DNA of 64,000 nucleotides from Cohnella algarum (GTDB taxonomy: Bacteria > Bacillota > Bacilli > Paenibacillales > Paenibacillaceae). Of the stretch, positions 44,235 to 52,357 are shown in pieces. Under the pieces are notes generated by a model. It was given only the letters and a program-made list of their open reading frames with translations. It had not been told where the DNA came from and did no database searches. Each line of letters begins with the position of its first letter. Position 1 is the stretch's first letter. Where the stretch lies: positions 6,071,001 through 6,135,000 of the forward strand of contig NZ_JAFHKM010000002.1 in NCBI RefSeq assembly GCF_016937515.1, in the 5' to 3' direction. Position numbers and translations under genes: made by a program.

Positions 44235-44370
44235 CCAAATTCCTCCTAGTCGGGGGATTCGTTAACACCCTTTTCCCCGTTTGTAGTACTATGTATACGA
44301 GCCCTGGGAATAAGATATGAAAGGTTTGTCCTGCCGCTTTGCGAAAACGGATCGAGAAGAGGTGCCATCA

Positions 44371-44913
44371 ATGTCCGAATTGAACAACTACCGCCTGAAC
44401 AGCAAAGAAGTGGCGCAAGCTACCGAGGAATGGTTGATCAAACGCGGTGTGAACAAGGGACAAATCGGCCAGCTGGTCATGCTCCTTCAAAAGGAATACT
44501 TCCCCGAATTGACGCTGGACGAATGCATAGCGAACGTGGAAGCGGTTCTGTCCAAACGCGAGGTGCAGAACGCGATTTTGACCGGCATTCAATTGGATAT
44601 TCTGGCCGAGGAAGGAAAGCTCCTGCCGCCTTTGCAAAACATGATCTGGAACGACGAAGGCCTGTACGGGTGCGACGAAGTGCTCGCCCTCAGCATCGTC
44701 AACGTCTACGGGAGCATCGGCTTTACGAATTTCGGCTACGTGGATAAGCTCAAGCCGGGCATTTTGAAAAAGCTGAACGATCGCTCCGACAAGGAAATTC
44801 ATACGTTTTTGGACGATATCGTAGGAGCGATCGCCGCCGCCGCTTCCAGCCGGATCGCGCACCGCAAGCAGGCGGAACGCGAAGCCGCCGCGGATTTCGG
44901 TTCGTCGGACTGA
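44371..44913 (+). CDS. Phosphatidylglycerophosphatase A family protein (YutG-like)
   Basis: A 180-residue protein starting MSELNNYRLNSKEVAQATEE (ATG 44371, AGAGGTG upstream). Texts such as WLIKRGVNKGQIGQLVMLLQ, LDECIANVEAVLSKREVQNA and DEVLALSIVNVYGSIGFTNF match the soluble PgpA/YutG proteins of Bacillales. These are related to phosphatidylglycerophosphate phosphatases, although the Bacillales form lacks the membrane helices of the E. coli enzyme and its activity is less sure. It is divergent from gerM and ends in a strong terminator. Confidence 0.85.
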   Translation: MSELNNYRLNSKEVAQATEEWLIKRGVNKGQIGQLVMLLQKEYFPELTLDECIANVEAVLSKREVQNAILTGIQLDILAEEGKLLPPLQNMIWNDEGLYGCDEVLALSIVNVYGSIGFTNFGYVDKLKPGILKKLNDRSDKEIHTFLDDIVGAIAAAASSRIAHRKQAEREAAADFGSSD

Positions 44914-44973
44914 GTTTACGACAAGCAGGCATCGCGGATCCGCGGGGTCTGGCTCCGTCTGCGGCGCATAAAG

Positions 44974-45017
44974 CAAAAAGCCGTTTCCCGGCATCCGCCT
45001 GGGGGACGGTTTTTTTT
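44974..45017 (+). terminator. Rho-independent terminator after the PgpA-like gene
   Basis: CCGTTTCCC (44981-44989) pairs with GGGGGACGG (45001-45009) with wobble pairs and a loop of about 11 bases. Eight T residues follow. Confidence 0.75.
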
Positions 45018-45144
45018 GCGCGCTATTTCTTTCGCATGCGTGTCGGCGGCTCCGGAAGCTGACGACCGGGCGAACGACTTTTGTATAAACGATTGATAGG
45101 TTGAGATGGGTCAAAGCAACTCGTGCAAGTACGGTTGGATGCGT

Positions 45145-45831
45145 CCGGCGGGGCCAGATGAGCAACTACGACTCAACTGATTCGACGGTGGGCGCGCGGA
45201 GGGGGCCAGATGAGTCCGCCACGACTCAAATGGTTCCACAGCGAGCGCGCGGAGGGGGCCAGATGAGTCGCTACGACTCAAATGGTTCCACAGCGAGCGC
45301 GCGGAGGGGCCAGATGAGTAACTACGACTCAAATGGTTCCACAGTAGGCGCCGCGGAGAGGCCAGATGAGTCGCTACGACTCAGATGGTTCCACAGTAGG
45401 CGCCGCGGAGAGGCCAGATGAGTCGCTACGACTCAACTGGTTCCGCAGCGAGCGCGGAGGGGGCGAGATGAGTCGCTACGACTCAACTGGTTCCACAGTA
45501 GGCGCCGCGGAGGGGCCAGATGAGTCGCTACGACTCAACTGGTTCCACAGTAGGCGCCGCGGAGGGGCCAGATGAGTCGCTACGACTCAACTGGTTCCAC
45601 AGTAGGCGCCGCGGAGAGGCCAGATGAGTCGCTACGACTCAACTGGTTCCACAGCGGGCGCCGCGGAGGGGGCCAGATGAGTCGCCACGACTCAGATGGT
45701 TCCACAGCGGGCGCGCGGAGGGGGCCAGATGAGTCGCTACGACTCAGATGGTTCCACAGTGCGAGCGCGGAGGGGCCAAATGAGTCGCTACGACTCAACT
45801 GGTTCCGCAGCGGGCGCGCGGAGGGGGAGAA
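45145..45831. repeat. Tandem array 2: thirteen copies of a 52-bp palindromic repeat
   Basis: Copies start at 45158, 45210, 45263, 45314, 45366, 45418, 45468, 45520, 45572, 45624, 45677, 45729 and 45780. Most are 52 bases, with a few of 50-53. The common unit is ATGAGTCGCTACGACTCAAC, then TGGTTCCACAG and a GC-rich tail ending GGGGCCAG. TGAGTC and GACTCA form a six-bp palindrome around five bases, as in array 1. It sits between the convergent 3' ends of the PgpA-like and MBL genes. Peptide frames through it shift with every copy and are not genes. Confidence 0.95.
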
Positions 45832-45926
45832 GGCATTGGCCGGCTCCCCTTCGTTCGAGACCATCGGCGCTCGAAGCAGCCGTAGACGGCCGCCGTCATG
45901 GGGGAGCCGCTGCCCCCGCCTTGGGT

Positions 45927-46952
45927 TCACGGACGGATCGCGAAGCGAACCGTTTGCCGGCCGTTCGCGCCCTCCGGCCCCTCGGCCGCCTGTCGGCAAA
46001 GCGCTCCCGCCCGCTCCAGCCGAACGAGATGGGCGATTGTTTCCGCGAGGCCGAAGCGCAAATTATGGGCGTTGCCGCGCAGCCGGGCGCCGAAGATCCG
46101 TTCGCATACTTCGAACGGGGTGAGCGGCCCGGCTTCGGCAATCAGCCCGCGCATCTCCAAAAGCCTCCGGTCGTGATGGCGCAGCGTGCTCTCGATCCGG
46201 CCGGCAAAATCGGAGAACGGATCCCGATGGCCCGGAAACGCCGTCGCGACGTCGTAGCCGCTCAACTTCCGCAAGCTGTCGTAAAACGATAGCAGCGGGT
46301 CGGGATCGCCTCCGGGAAGCCAGCCGATGTTCGGCGTGATGTCGGGCAGCACCTGGTCCCCGCACAGCATCCTGCGGCCGCGGGCGTCGTAAAAGGAAAC
46401 GTGCCCGGGCCCATGCCCTTCCCCGCCGATCGCCAGCCATTCGGTTCCCGCCATCGCGACGGGAAGCCTCTCGCCGGGAACGATCTTCCGCACATCCGCC
46501 GGATGCGGTACCACCTGGCGCCGAACGCCGCCCAAATGCTCCCGCATGCCCGGCACAAGCTCGTCCGGCAGGCCGAACGCGAGGAACGCCTCCACCAGCT
46601 CGTCCGAGAACGTCTCGGACTTCCCCCACATTCGTTGCGCGGCCCGGAAAGCCGCCTCGGAAATATAAACGGGAGCCCCCGTCCTCTCCTGAAACCACCC
46701 GGCCAGCCCGTAATGGTCGGGATGGTGGTGGGTCAGGACGACGGCCGCAATATCGCCGAAGCCGATGCGAAGCTCCGGGAGCAGCCGCTCCCAGCATGCT
46801 TCCGCATCCGGCCAGCGCAAACCGGGATCGATCAGCGTCCAGCCTCCGTCCCCCGGAAGCAAATAGGCGTTCACCCATTTCAAGGAGAACGGCAGCGGGA
46901 CTTTGACCCGAAGCCAGCCGCCGTCATATACAGTCGTCATATCCGCATTCAT
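45927..46952 (-). CDS. Metallo-beta-lactamase-fold hydrolase
   Basis: A 341-residue MBL-fold protein. The metal-binding motif is LTHHHPDHYGLAGW, followed by GEGHGPGHVSFYDARGRRML, GDQVLPDITPNIGW and FPGHRDPFSDFAGR, which supply the later His/Asp ligands. A C-terminal helical extension follows, as in the LACTB2/glyoxalase II-like branch that cleaves thioesters or nucleic acids. The start is ATG at 46950-46952 (MNADMTTVYDGG) or the ATG four codons later; neither has a strong ribosome site. Upstream frame continuation lacks family character. The substrate is unknown. Confidence 0.88.
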   Translation of the reverse strand: MNADMTTVYDGGWLRVKVPLPFSLKWVNAYLLPGDGGWTLIDPGLRWPDAEACWERLLPELRIGFGDIAAVVLTHHHPDHYGLAGWFQERTGAPVYISEAAFRAAQRMWGKSETFSDELVEAFLAFGLPDELVPGMREHLGGVRRQVVPHPADVRKIVPGERLPVAMAGTEWLAIGGEGHGPGHVSFYDARGRRMLCGDQVLPDITPNIGWLPGGDPDPLLSFYDSLRKLSGYDVATAFPGHRDPFSDFAGRIESTLRHHDRRLLEMRGLIAEAGPLTPFEVCERIFGARLRGNAHNLRFGLAETIAHLVRLERAGALCRQAAEGPEGANGRQTVRFAIRP

Positions 46953-47261
46953 AACGTAGATCCGAGCATCCCTTCCGACGCAGCCGGACGACGACGCCGT
47001 CATTCGTCCGCATCCGCTTTTTTTACCCGTTATTCGCACATGCTCATTCGCTCGCGACGGAGACTTCGGGCGCGCCCCGACCATCAAAAAAACGTTTAAA
47101 ATCGTACAAACCCGCACGATAAGTATAGCCCTTTTCCGCCGATGTGGCCAATCACCGATAGATAGATGTCCTCATATGATGGAGTATTCTCGCGTGCCCC
47201 CGGGAAGGAAGCCTACGAGTCCTACGCCCAGACATTCGACACGGTGGAAGGAGAACCAAGT

Positions 47262-48629
47262 ATGCCCACCCCGAAAATCGACGTTCAGGTCATCAGCTCC
47301 GGCATTTTGGCCGAAGACGTTTTGATGCTGGGGGAATCCGTGATGAAGCAAGCCAAAATCCCGGCCCAGCAGCAGCTTTCGCTACAGTTCGGCTCTTTCA
47401 GGCAGTCCGTATCCGTCGTGCCCGTACCGCGATATGACGGCTTGCGCATCAGTCATTCGCTCGCGCGGCGAATGGGGCTCCATTCCGGCACGCCCCTCCG
47501 GCTGCAATACCGCTCCGGCTCCCGCACGCTTGCGCTCGGTCCGCTGATCGGGGTTTTGGTCAGCAGAGATTATCCGCAGCAGCCCGACAAGCCGTTCGGA
47601 AGCATTACGATGTTCTGCCGGGAACTTGTCGACGCATGCCGGAATCAGGGCGCTTATGTGTATTTTTTCACCCCGTCGGCCATCGCTTCGGGCTCCGGCG
47701 GCGTGGAGGGCTGGATTTACAGCTCGGGCTGGCACCGGAGAGCGCTCCCCGCTCCCGACGTCGTCAACAACCGGCTGACGACCCGAAAGCTGGAAAACCA
47801 GCCCGCCGTGCAGCGATTTTTGCAGGAAATCAAACAGCGGTACGGCGCGCAAGTGTTTAACGAGAAGTTTCTGGACAAATCCGAAGTGTTCGAAGCGTTG
47901 AAGAACGACGGCTCGCTCAGGCGCTATCTTCCCGAATCTTACGTGCTGCGCAGTCTGGCGATGCTGAAAAGCATGGGCTCCCGTTACCCGGTCCTGTTTC
48001 TGAAGCCGGTAAGAGGAAGCCTGGGCAAAGGAATTATCCGGTTGTCGCGTTACGGAACGGAAGGATGGCAGGCATCGTTCACAATCGCAGGCGGGACGAA
48101 AAAAGCGACGTACCCGAGTATGGCCAAGTTTTTTTCGTCGATATCCGCCAAGTTGAAAACGAAGCGTTACTTGATCCAGCAAGGCCTTCAGTTGATCGAA
48201 AGCGGAGGCCGCCCGATCGATTTCCGGGCGTTGACGCAAAAAAACTCCAGCGGCAAATGGACGGTTACGTCGATCGTGGGCCGCATTGCGGGCAACCAGC
48301 ATTACGTATCGAACCTGGCGCGCGGAGGCACGCTTGCCACCGTTCGGGACGCCGTCGCCAAATCCAATTTGCCCGCCGCATACAGAGCAGACGTATCCGC
48401 CAGACTGTCCCGGGCGGCGCTGGAAATCGCAAAGGGCATCGACGCTTACATCCCGGAGCACTTCGGGGAGCTGGGCATCGATCTCGCGCTCGACGCGGGG
48501 GGGCGAATCTGGCTGCTGGAAGTGAACTCGAAGCCGTCCAAAAACGATAACACACCATTAAACGAGGGGAAAATCCGCCCTTCGGTGCGGATGATGATTC
48601 AATATGCCCGTTTTGTGTCCGGATTTTGA
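47262..48629 (+). CDS. YheC/YheD-family spore-coat ATP-grasp protein, copy 1
   Basis: A 455-residue protein starting at ATG 47262 (MPTPKIDVQVISSG), eight bases after AAGGAG. The N-terminal 110 residues are the YheD-type beta domain (LSLQFGSFRQSVSVVPVPRY, LALGPLIGVLVSRDYPQQPD). The rest is an ATP-grasp fold: PVLFLKPVRGSLGKGIIRLS, the middle QKNSSGKWTVTSIVGRIAG, and the metal-binding end LALDAGGRIWLLEVNSKPSK. In B. subtilis YheC and YheD are mother-cell proteins of the spore coat. The catalysed reaction is unknown; ATP-grasp enzymes normally ligate an amino or carboxyl group. It is the first of five overlapping or closely packed copies. Confidence 0.9.
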   Translation: MPTPKIDVQVISSGILAEDVLMLGESVMKQAKIPAQQQLSLQFGSFRQSVSVVPVPRYDGLRISHSLARRMGLHSGTPLRLQYRSGSRTLALGPLIGVLVSRDYPQQPDKPFGSITMFCRELVDACRNQGAYVYFFTPSAIASGSGGVEGWIYSSGWHRRALPAPDVVNNRLTTRKLENQPAVQRFLQEIKQRYGAQVFNEKFLDKSEVFEALKNDGSLRRYLPESYVLRSLAMLKSMGSRYPVLFLKPVRGSLGKGIIRLSRYGTEGWQASFTIAGGTKKATYPSMAKFFSSISAKLKTKRYLIQQGLQLIESGGRPIDFRALTQKNSSGKWTVTSIVGRIAGNQHYVSNLARGGTLATVRDAVAKSNLPAAYRADVSARLSRAALEIAKGIDAYIPEHFGELGIDLALDAGGRIWLLEVNSKPSKNDNTPLNEGKIRPSVRMMIQYARFVSGF

Positions 48630-49785
48630 CAAAGTCTCTTGCGCCAGGGAAAAGATCGGGGAACTCGGCGTTCTCGTCTGCGAGCTGGACCGCCACCCGC
48701 CCTTCGCCGAAGCCGATTTCATCCGGAAGCTGGCTCGCGCGGCACCGCGTTACGGGCTGGACGTATACGCCTTTGCCCCCTGGACCTGGAATGCGAAACG
48801 GCAATCGATCCAGGCCTGGAAATGGAAGGTCCCCGAGGGCGGCTGGTACAGGGAAGAGCGCCGGGCGCCCTCGCTCGTGTACGACCGGTCGTGGCCGAGC
48901 GGGCCCGAGGAGCGCAGGCGGTTTCGCGACGGCATGAACCGGCTGCAGCATGCCGTTCCGCTGCGGCGGCTGAACGGACGTCTGCCCGGAAAAGTCGAAG
49001 TTTACGCCGCGCTGTCCCGGGTAGGCAAGCTTGCCGATTGTCTCCCGCCGACGGCTTTGTACGATGGCAAAAAAAAACTGGCGGATTGGCTCGATCGTTG
49101 CGGAGGGGCTGTTTTTCTCAAGCCTTCGAACGGTTCGCAAGGCCGCAGGGTCGCCGCGATCGTTCGTTCCGATCCTTATGACGGCACCGTGACGATCTGC
49201 GGACGCACCTCGGGCAACGTCCCGTTTCGGTTGGGCGGAATCGGCGAATCCGTCGCTTTGGAGCGCATTCACCGCTGGATCGGGGACCGGGCTTACATCG
49301 TTCAACCGTTCCTTTCGCTGACCGGAGCCGGCGGCGAACCGTTCGACGTGAGGCTTCTGGCGCAAAGAAACGGCAAAGGCGGCTGGGCGCTCGCGGGCGC
49401 GGCGATCCGGACCGGACGCTCCGGAACCGTAACCTCCAATTTGCACGGAGGCGGGTCCCCGCACCATGCGGAGACATACCTGTCCGCCCGGTTCGGCAAA
49501 CCGCAATCCGATGCGCTGCTGCTCGAATTGCGCCGGATTGCCGGCGTCGTCATCCGAAGTCTCGAACAATCGTTCGGAAAGTTTGCGGAGCTCGGGCTGG
49601 ATTTCGGCATCGACCGGTCCGGCCGGGTCTGGTTTTTGGAGGCCAACTCCAAGCCGGGCAGAGCCGCGATGGCTTGCGCGGGCGGCAAGGCGGCCAAGGC
49701 CGCCGCAGAGCGTCCGCTCGCTTACGCCCGATATATCCTGCTTCGACCATCTGGGAGGGTATCTCATGAGTTTGACCTTGTGTAA
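48604..49785 (+). CDS. YheC/YheD-family ATP-grasp protein, copy 2
   Basis: A 393-residue protein whose ATG (48604) lies 26 bases inside copy 1, with only a weak ribosome site, so it depends on translational coupling. It lacks the YheD N-terminal beta domain and begins like YheC (IGELGVLVCELDRHPPFAEA). ATP-grasp texts are GAVFLKPSNGSQGRRVAAIV, FDVRLLAQRNGKGGWALAGA and FGIDRSGRVWFLEANSKPGR. It is rich in Arg and Gly. The partner or substrate is probably made in the mother cell during coat assembly, by analogy. Confidence 0.88.
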   Translation: MPVLCPDFDKVSCAREKIGELGVLVCELDRHPPFAEADFIRKLARAAPRYGLDVYAFAPWTWNAKRQSIQAWKWKVPEGGWYREERRAPSLVYDRSWPSGPEERRRFRDGMNRLQHAVPLRRLNGRLPGKVEVYAALSRVGKLADCLPPTALYDGKKKLADWLDRCGGAVFLKPSNGSQGRRVAAIVRSDPYDGTVTICGRTSGNVPFRLGGIGESVALERIHRWIGDRAYIVQPFLSLTGAGGEPFDVRLLAQRNGKGGWALAGAAIRTGRSGTVTSNLHGGGSPHHAETYLSARFGKPQSDALLLELRRIAGVVIRSLEQSFGKFAELGLDFGIDRSGRVWFLEANSKPGRAAMACAGGKAAKAAAERPLAYARYILLRPSGRVSHEFDLV

Positions 49786-51145
49786 CGTCCACTTCACGCA
49801 GCAGCCGGAGCGCATCGTCTGGCTTTCCAGCCCTCTCGCGAAGCAGCTCAAGCTGAACGGACGAAAATCGATTAACGTCAAGCTCGGCCGGGACGTCGTC
49901 CCCGCAAAGGTCCGCACCGTCAAGCGGAAAGGAAATCACGTGTTTCTGTCGGCGGGATTAAGGCGGTCCGTGCGAATCCCGAAAGCGGGCAGCGTGTATC
50001 TGACAAACGGCAGCGAGGAAATTCAGCTTGGCCCGTTAATCGGAATTTTGACCGACAGCTCGGTCCGTTCCGCCGCCTCGCCGTTCGGCGTTCGGACGGG
50101 GTTTATCAAGCAGCTGCTCGCGCTCGGGCAAAAGAAAGCGTACTTCTTTGCTTTTACGCCAAAGGATATCAACTGGCAGCAGGAAACGGTATACGGATGG
50201 TTTCTCGACGGCGGCGGCGGCTGGATTCGCAAAATCGTCCCGCTTCCGGACGTCGTGTACAATCGGCTGCCGAGCAGAAGAGCCGAAAACGGCTCCGCGA
50301 TCGGCCAGCTGCGCGAGCGGTTCGTTCGAAAGCGAATCCCTTTTTTCAACTGGAGCTTTTTCAACAAATCCGACGTCTATTCGCTGCTCGACAAAGACCC
50401 CGAAGCGCTGCGCCACCTGCCGGAATCCGTCAACAATCCGACGCCCGAACAGATCAGGGAACTGCTGGAAAAGCATCATTTTCTTTATTACAAGCCGACG
50501 GGCGGCAGTCTGGGCGCCGGGATTTATCGTCTGACCTACCATCCCAAACGGGGCTATTTCGTGCGCTACCGGAGGGGATCGGGCAACGTGCTGCTGCGCT
50601 TTACGACCTTTTCCGGCTTGATCAAGATGCTCCGCGCCCGCCATGGCAGCGGTTTGTCCGGCTACGTGGTGCAGCAGGGCATCCGGTTGATCGAGATCGA
50701 CAAATGCCCGATCGATTTCCGGTTCCACATGCACAAGGACGGCAACAACGACTGGGTCGTCGCGGGCATCGGCGCGAAAAAAGCCGGGCGCGGAAGCGTC
50801 ACGACGCACATTAAAAACGGCGGCTCGCTGATGACGCCCGAACAGGCGCTCAGCCGCACCTTCAAAGACCGGGCGAGCGAAGTGCTGCAGGAGGCGAAGG
50901 CCGTCGCGATCAAATTGTCGGAAGCGATCGAACGCAACTACAACCATACGCTCGGCGAACTGGGCCTGGACATCGGCATCGACCAGGACGGCGCCGTCTG
51001 GATGTTCGAGGCGAACGCCAAGCCGGGCCGCTCGATTTTCAAGCATCCCGCCCTGCGGGAGCAAGGACGCGCCTCGCTCGAATATATATTGGACCACTGC
51101 CTTTACCTTAGCAAATTCCGCCGGAAGGAGGAGCCCTCTGCATGA
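49766..51145 (+). CDS. YheC/YheD-family ATP-grasp protein, copy 3
   Basis: A 459-residue protein starting at ATG 49766 (MSLTLCNVHFTQQPERIVW) after GGGAGGG, overlapping copy 2 by 20 bases. Like copy 1 it has the full YheD layout: a beta domain with LGPLIGILTDSS, then ATP-grasp (FLYYKPTGGSLGAGIYRLTY, LGLDIGIDQDGAVWMFEANA). A divergent middle motif (HMHKDGNNDWVVAGIGAKKA) replaces the QKN text of the other copies. Confidence 0.9.
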   Translation: MSLTLCNVHFTQQPERIVWLSSPLAKQLKLNGRKSINVKLGRDVVPAKVRTVKRKGNHVFLSAGLRRSVRIPKAGSVYLTNGSEEIQLGPLIGILTDSSVRSAASPFGVRTGFIKQLLALGQKKAYFFAFTPKDINWQQETVYGWFLDGGGGWIRKIVPLPDVVYNRLPSRRAENGSAIGQLRERFVRKRIPFFNWSFFNKSDVYSLLDKDPEALRHLPESVNNPTPEQIRELLEKHHFLYYKPTGGSLGAGIYRLTYHPKRGYFVRYRRGSGNVLLRFTTFSGLIKMLRARHGSGLSGYVVQQGIRLIEIDKCPIDFRFHMHKDGNNDWVVAGIGAKKAGRGSVTTHIKNGGSLMTPEQALSRTFKDRASEVLQEAKAVAIKLSEAIERNYNHTLGELGLDIGIDQDGAVWMFEANAKPGRSIFKHPALREQGRASLEYILDHCLYLSKFRRKEEPSA

Positions 51146-52317
51146 GCGAAGCCTCCGAGCAATTGACGATGAGCGCCAAGCTCGTGCCGGCCCCGGAAGG
51201 CAAGCCGGTGCTGGCGATTCTCACGATCGACGACGACGTGCAGCTTTTTCGGGGCAACCGGCACAATTTCGCCGATCTGATCGCGGCAGGCGAATCGCTT
51301 GGCTATTTGGCCTACGTCGTCACCGTGTCGAACTTAAAGCTGAGCCGCCCGCGCGTGCTCGGGTACACGTACCGCCGGGATCGGGAAGTCTGGGTGAAAG
51401 CTCTTTTTCCGCGGCCCCATGTCGTGTATAACCGAATTCCGCAGCGGGAGGACGAACGGCTGCCGCGGGTGCGCCGGAAGCTGGTCTCCATCGCCCGGCA
51501 TCCCGAAATCCAGCTGTTCAACCGCCGTTTTTTCAATAAATGGTCGATGTTTCAATGGCTGAACAGATCGAAGACGGCCAGACCCTATATTCCGGAGACG
51601 AAGCGGCTGACGGAGCCCCAGGCGCTGACCTCTCTGATGAAGCGGTATTCGCTCGTCTATTTGAAGCCCGTTCGCGGCAAGGCGGGCGTCGGCATCATGA
51701 CCGTGCGGACGCAGCCGGAAAAGCATCTGCCCTTCCGGCTTCAGATTCAAAGCGAAAAAGGAAGCCGGACCTACCGATGCTCGTCGGTCCAGAAGCTGTG
51801 GGAACGAATCCGGACGCAATCCAGCGCGATCGGCGAGCCGTATATCGCGCAGCGCGGCATCGCCCTCGCTTCCTACAACGACCGCCCCTTCGACCTGCGG
51901 GCGCTGGTTCAGAAAAACGACAGCGGGCAGTGGGAGGTGACCGGGATCGGCGCCCGGCTGGCGGGGGATACGAGCATCACGACGCACGTGCCCCGCGGCG
52001 GAGAAATCGAGGATCCGGAAAAGCTGCTCGTATCGGTCTTCGGTCAAGAAAAAGCGCAGCAAGTGCTGGGAAAGGCGAGAGTCGCGGCGCTGCTGCTCGC
52101 CCGCCAGATCGAGCGCGCCTCCAAGCATCGGATGGGCGAAATGTCGATGGATCTGGGGGTGGATAAAACCGGCCATATCTGGTTTTTCGAAGCCAACTCC
52201 AAACCGATGAAGTTCGACGAGCCTCATATTCGCAAAAAATCGCTGGAGCGAATTTTTCAGTACAGCCAATTTCTGTATGAGCGCGTTCGGCAAACAAAAG
52301 AGGGGATCGCCCGATGA
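51142..52317 (+). CDS. YheC/YheD-family ATP-grasp protein, copy 4
   Basis: A 391-residue YheC-type protein whose ATG overlaps the stop of copy 3 by four bases (ATGA). The N-terminal region is VLAILTIDDDVQLFRGNRHN. ATP-grasp texts are SLVYLKPVRGKAGVGIMTVR, DLRALVQKNDSGQWEVTGIG and LGVDKTGHIWFFEANSKPMK. GGAGGAG lies just upstream of the start. The four-base overlap shows it is translated with copy 3 and probably at equal dose. Confidence 0.9.
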   Translation: MSEASEQLTMSAKLVPAPEGKPVLAILTIDDDVQLFRGNRHNFADLIAAGESLGYLAYVVTVSNLKLSRPRVLGYTYRRDREVWVKALFPRPHVVYNRIPQREDERLPRVRRKLVSIARHPEIQLFNRRFFNKWSMFQWLNRSKTARPYIPETKRLTEPQALTSLMKRYSLVYLKPVRGKAGVGIMTVRTQPEKHLPFRLQIQSEKGSRTYRCSSVQKLWERIRTQSSAIGEPYIAQRGIALASYNDRPFDLRALVQKNDSGQWEVTGIGARLAGDTSITTHVPRGGEIEDPEKLLVSVFGQEKAQQVLGKARVAALLLARQIERASKHRMGEMSMDLGVDKTGHIWFFEANSKPMKFDEPHIRKKSLERIFQYSQFLYERVRQTKEGIAR

Positions 52318-52357
52318 GCGTTGACGGCAAGCGCGCGATTCGGCCGGAGGTGAGCCC

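Noticed and set aside
45145..45831. Repeat-protein genes reading Met-Ser-Arg-Tyr-Asp-Ser through array 2
   Set aside because: The 52-bp period is not divisible by three, so the reading frame changes with each copy, and no ribosome site precedes the frames.
47140..47190. Sigma-K promoter (AC-N17-CATATGAT) for the YheC/YheD cluster
   Set aside because: The spacing fits only loosely and a two-base -35 occurs by chance too often to claim it.
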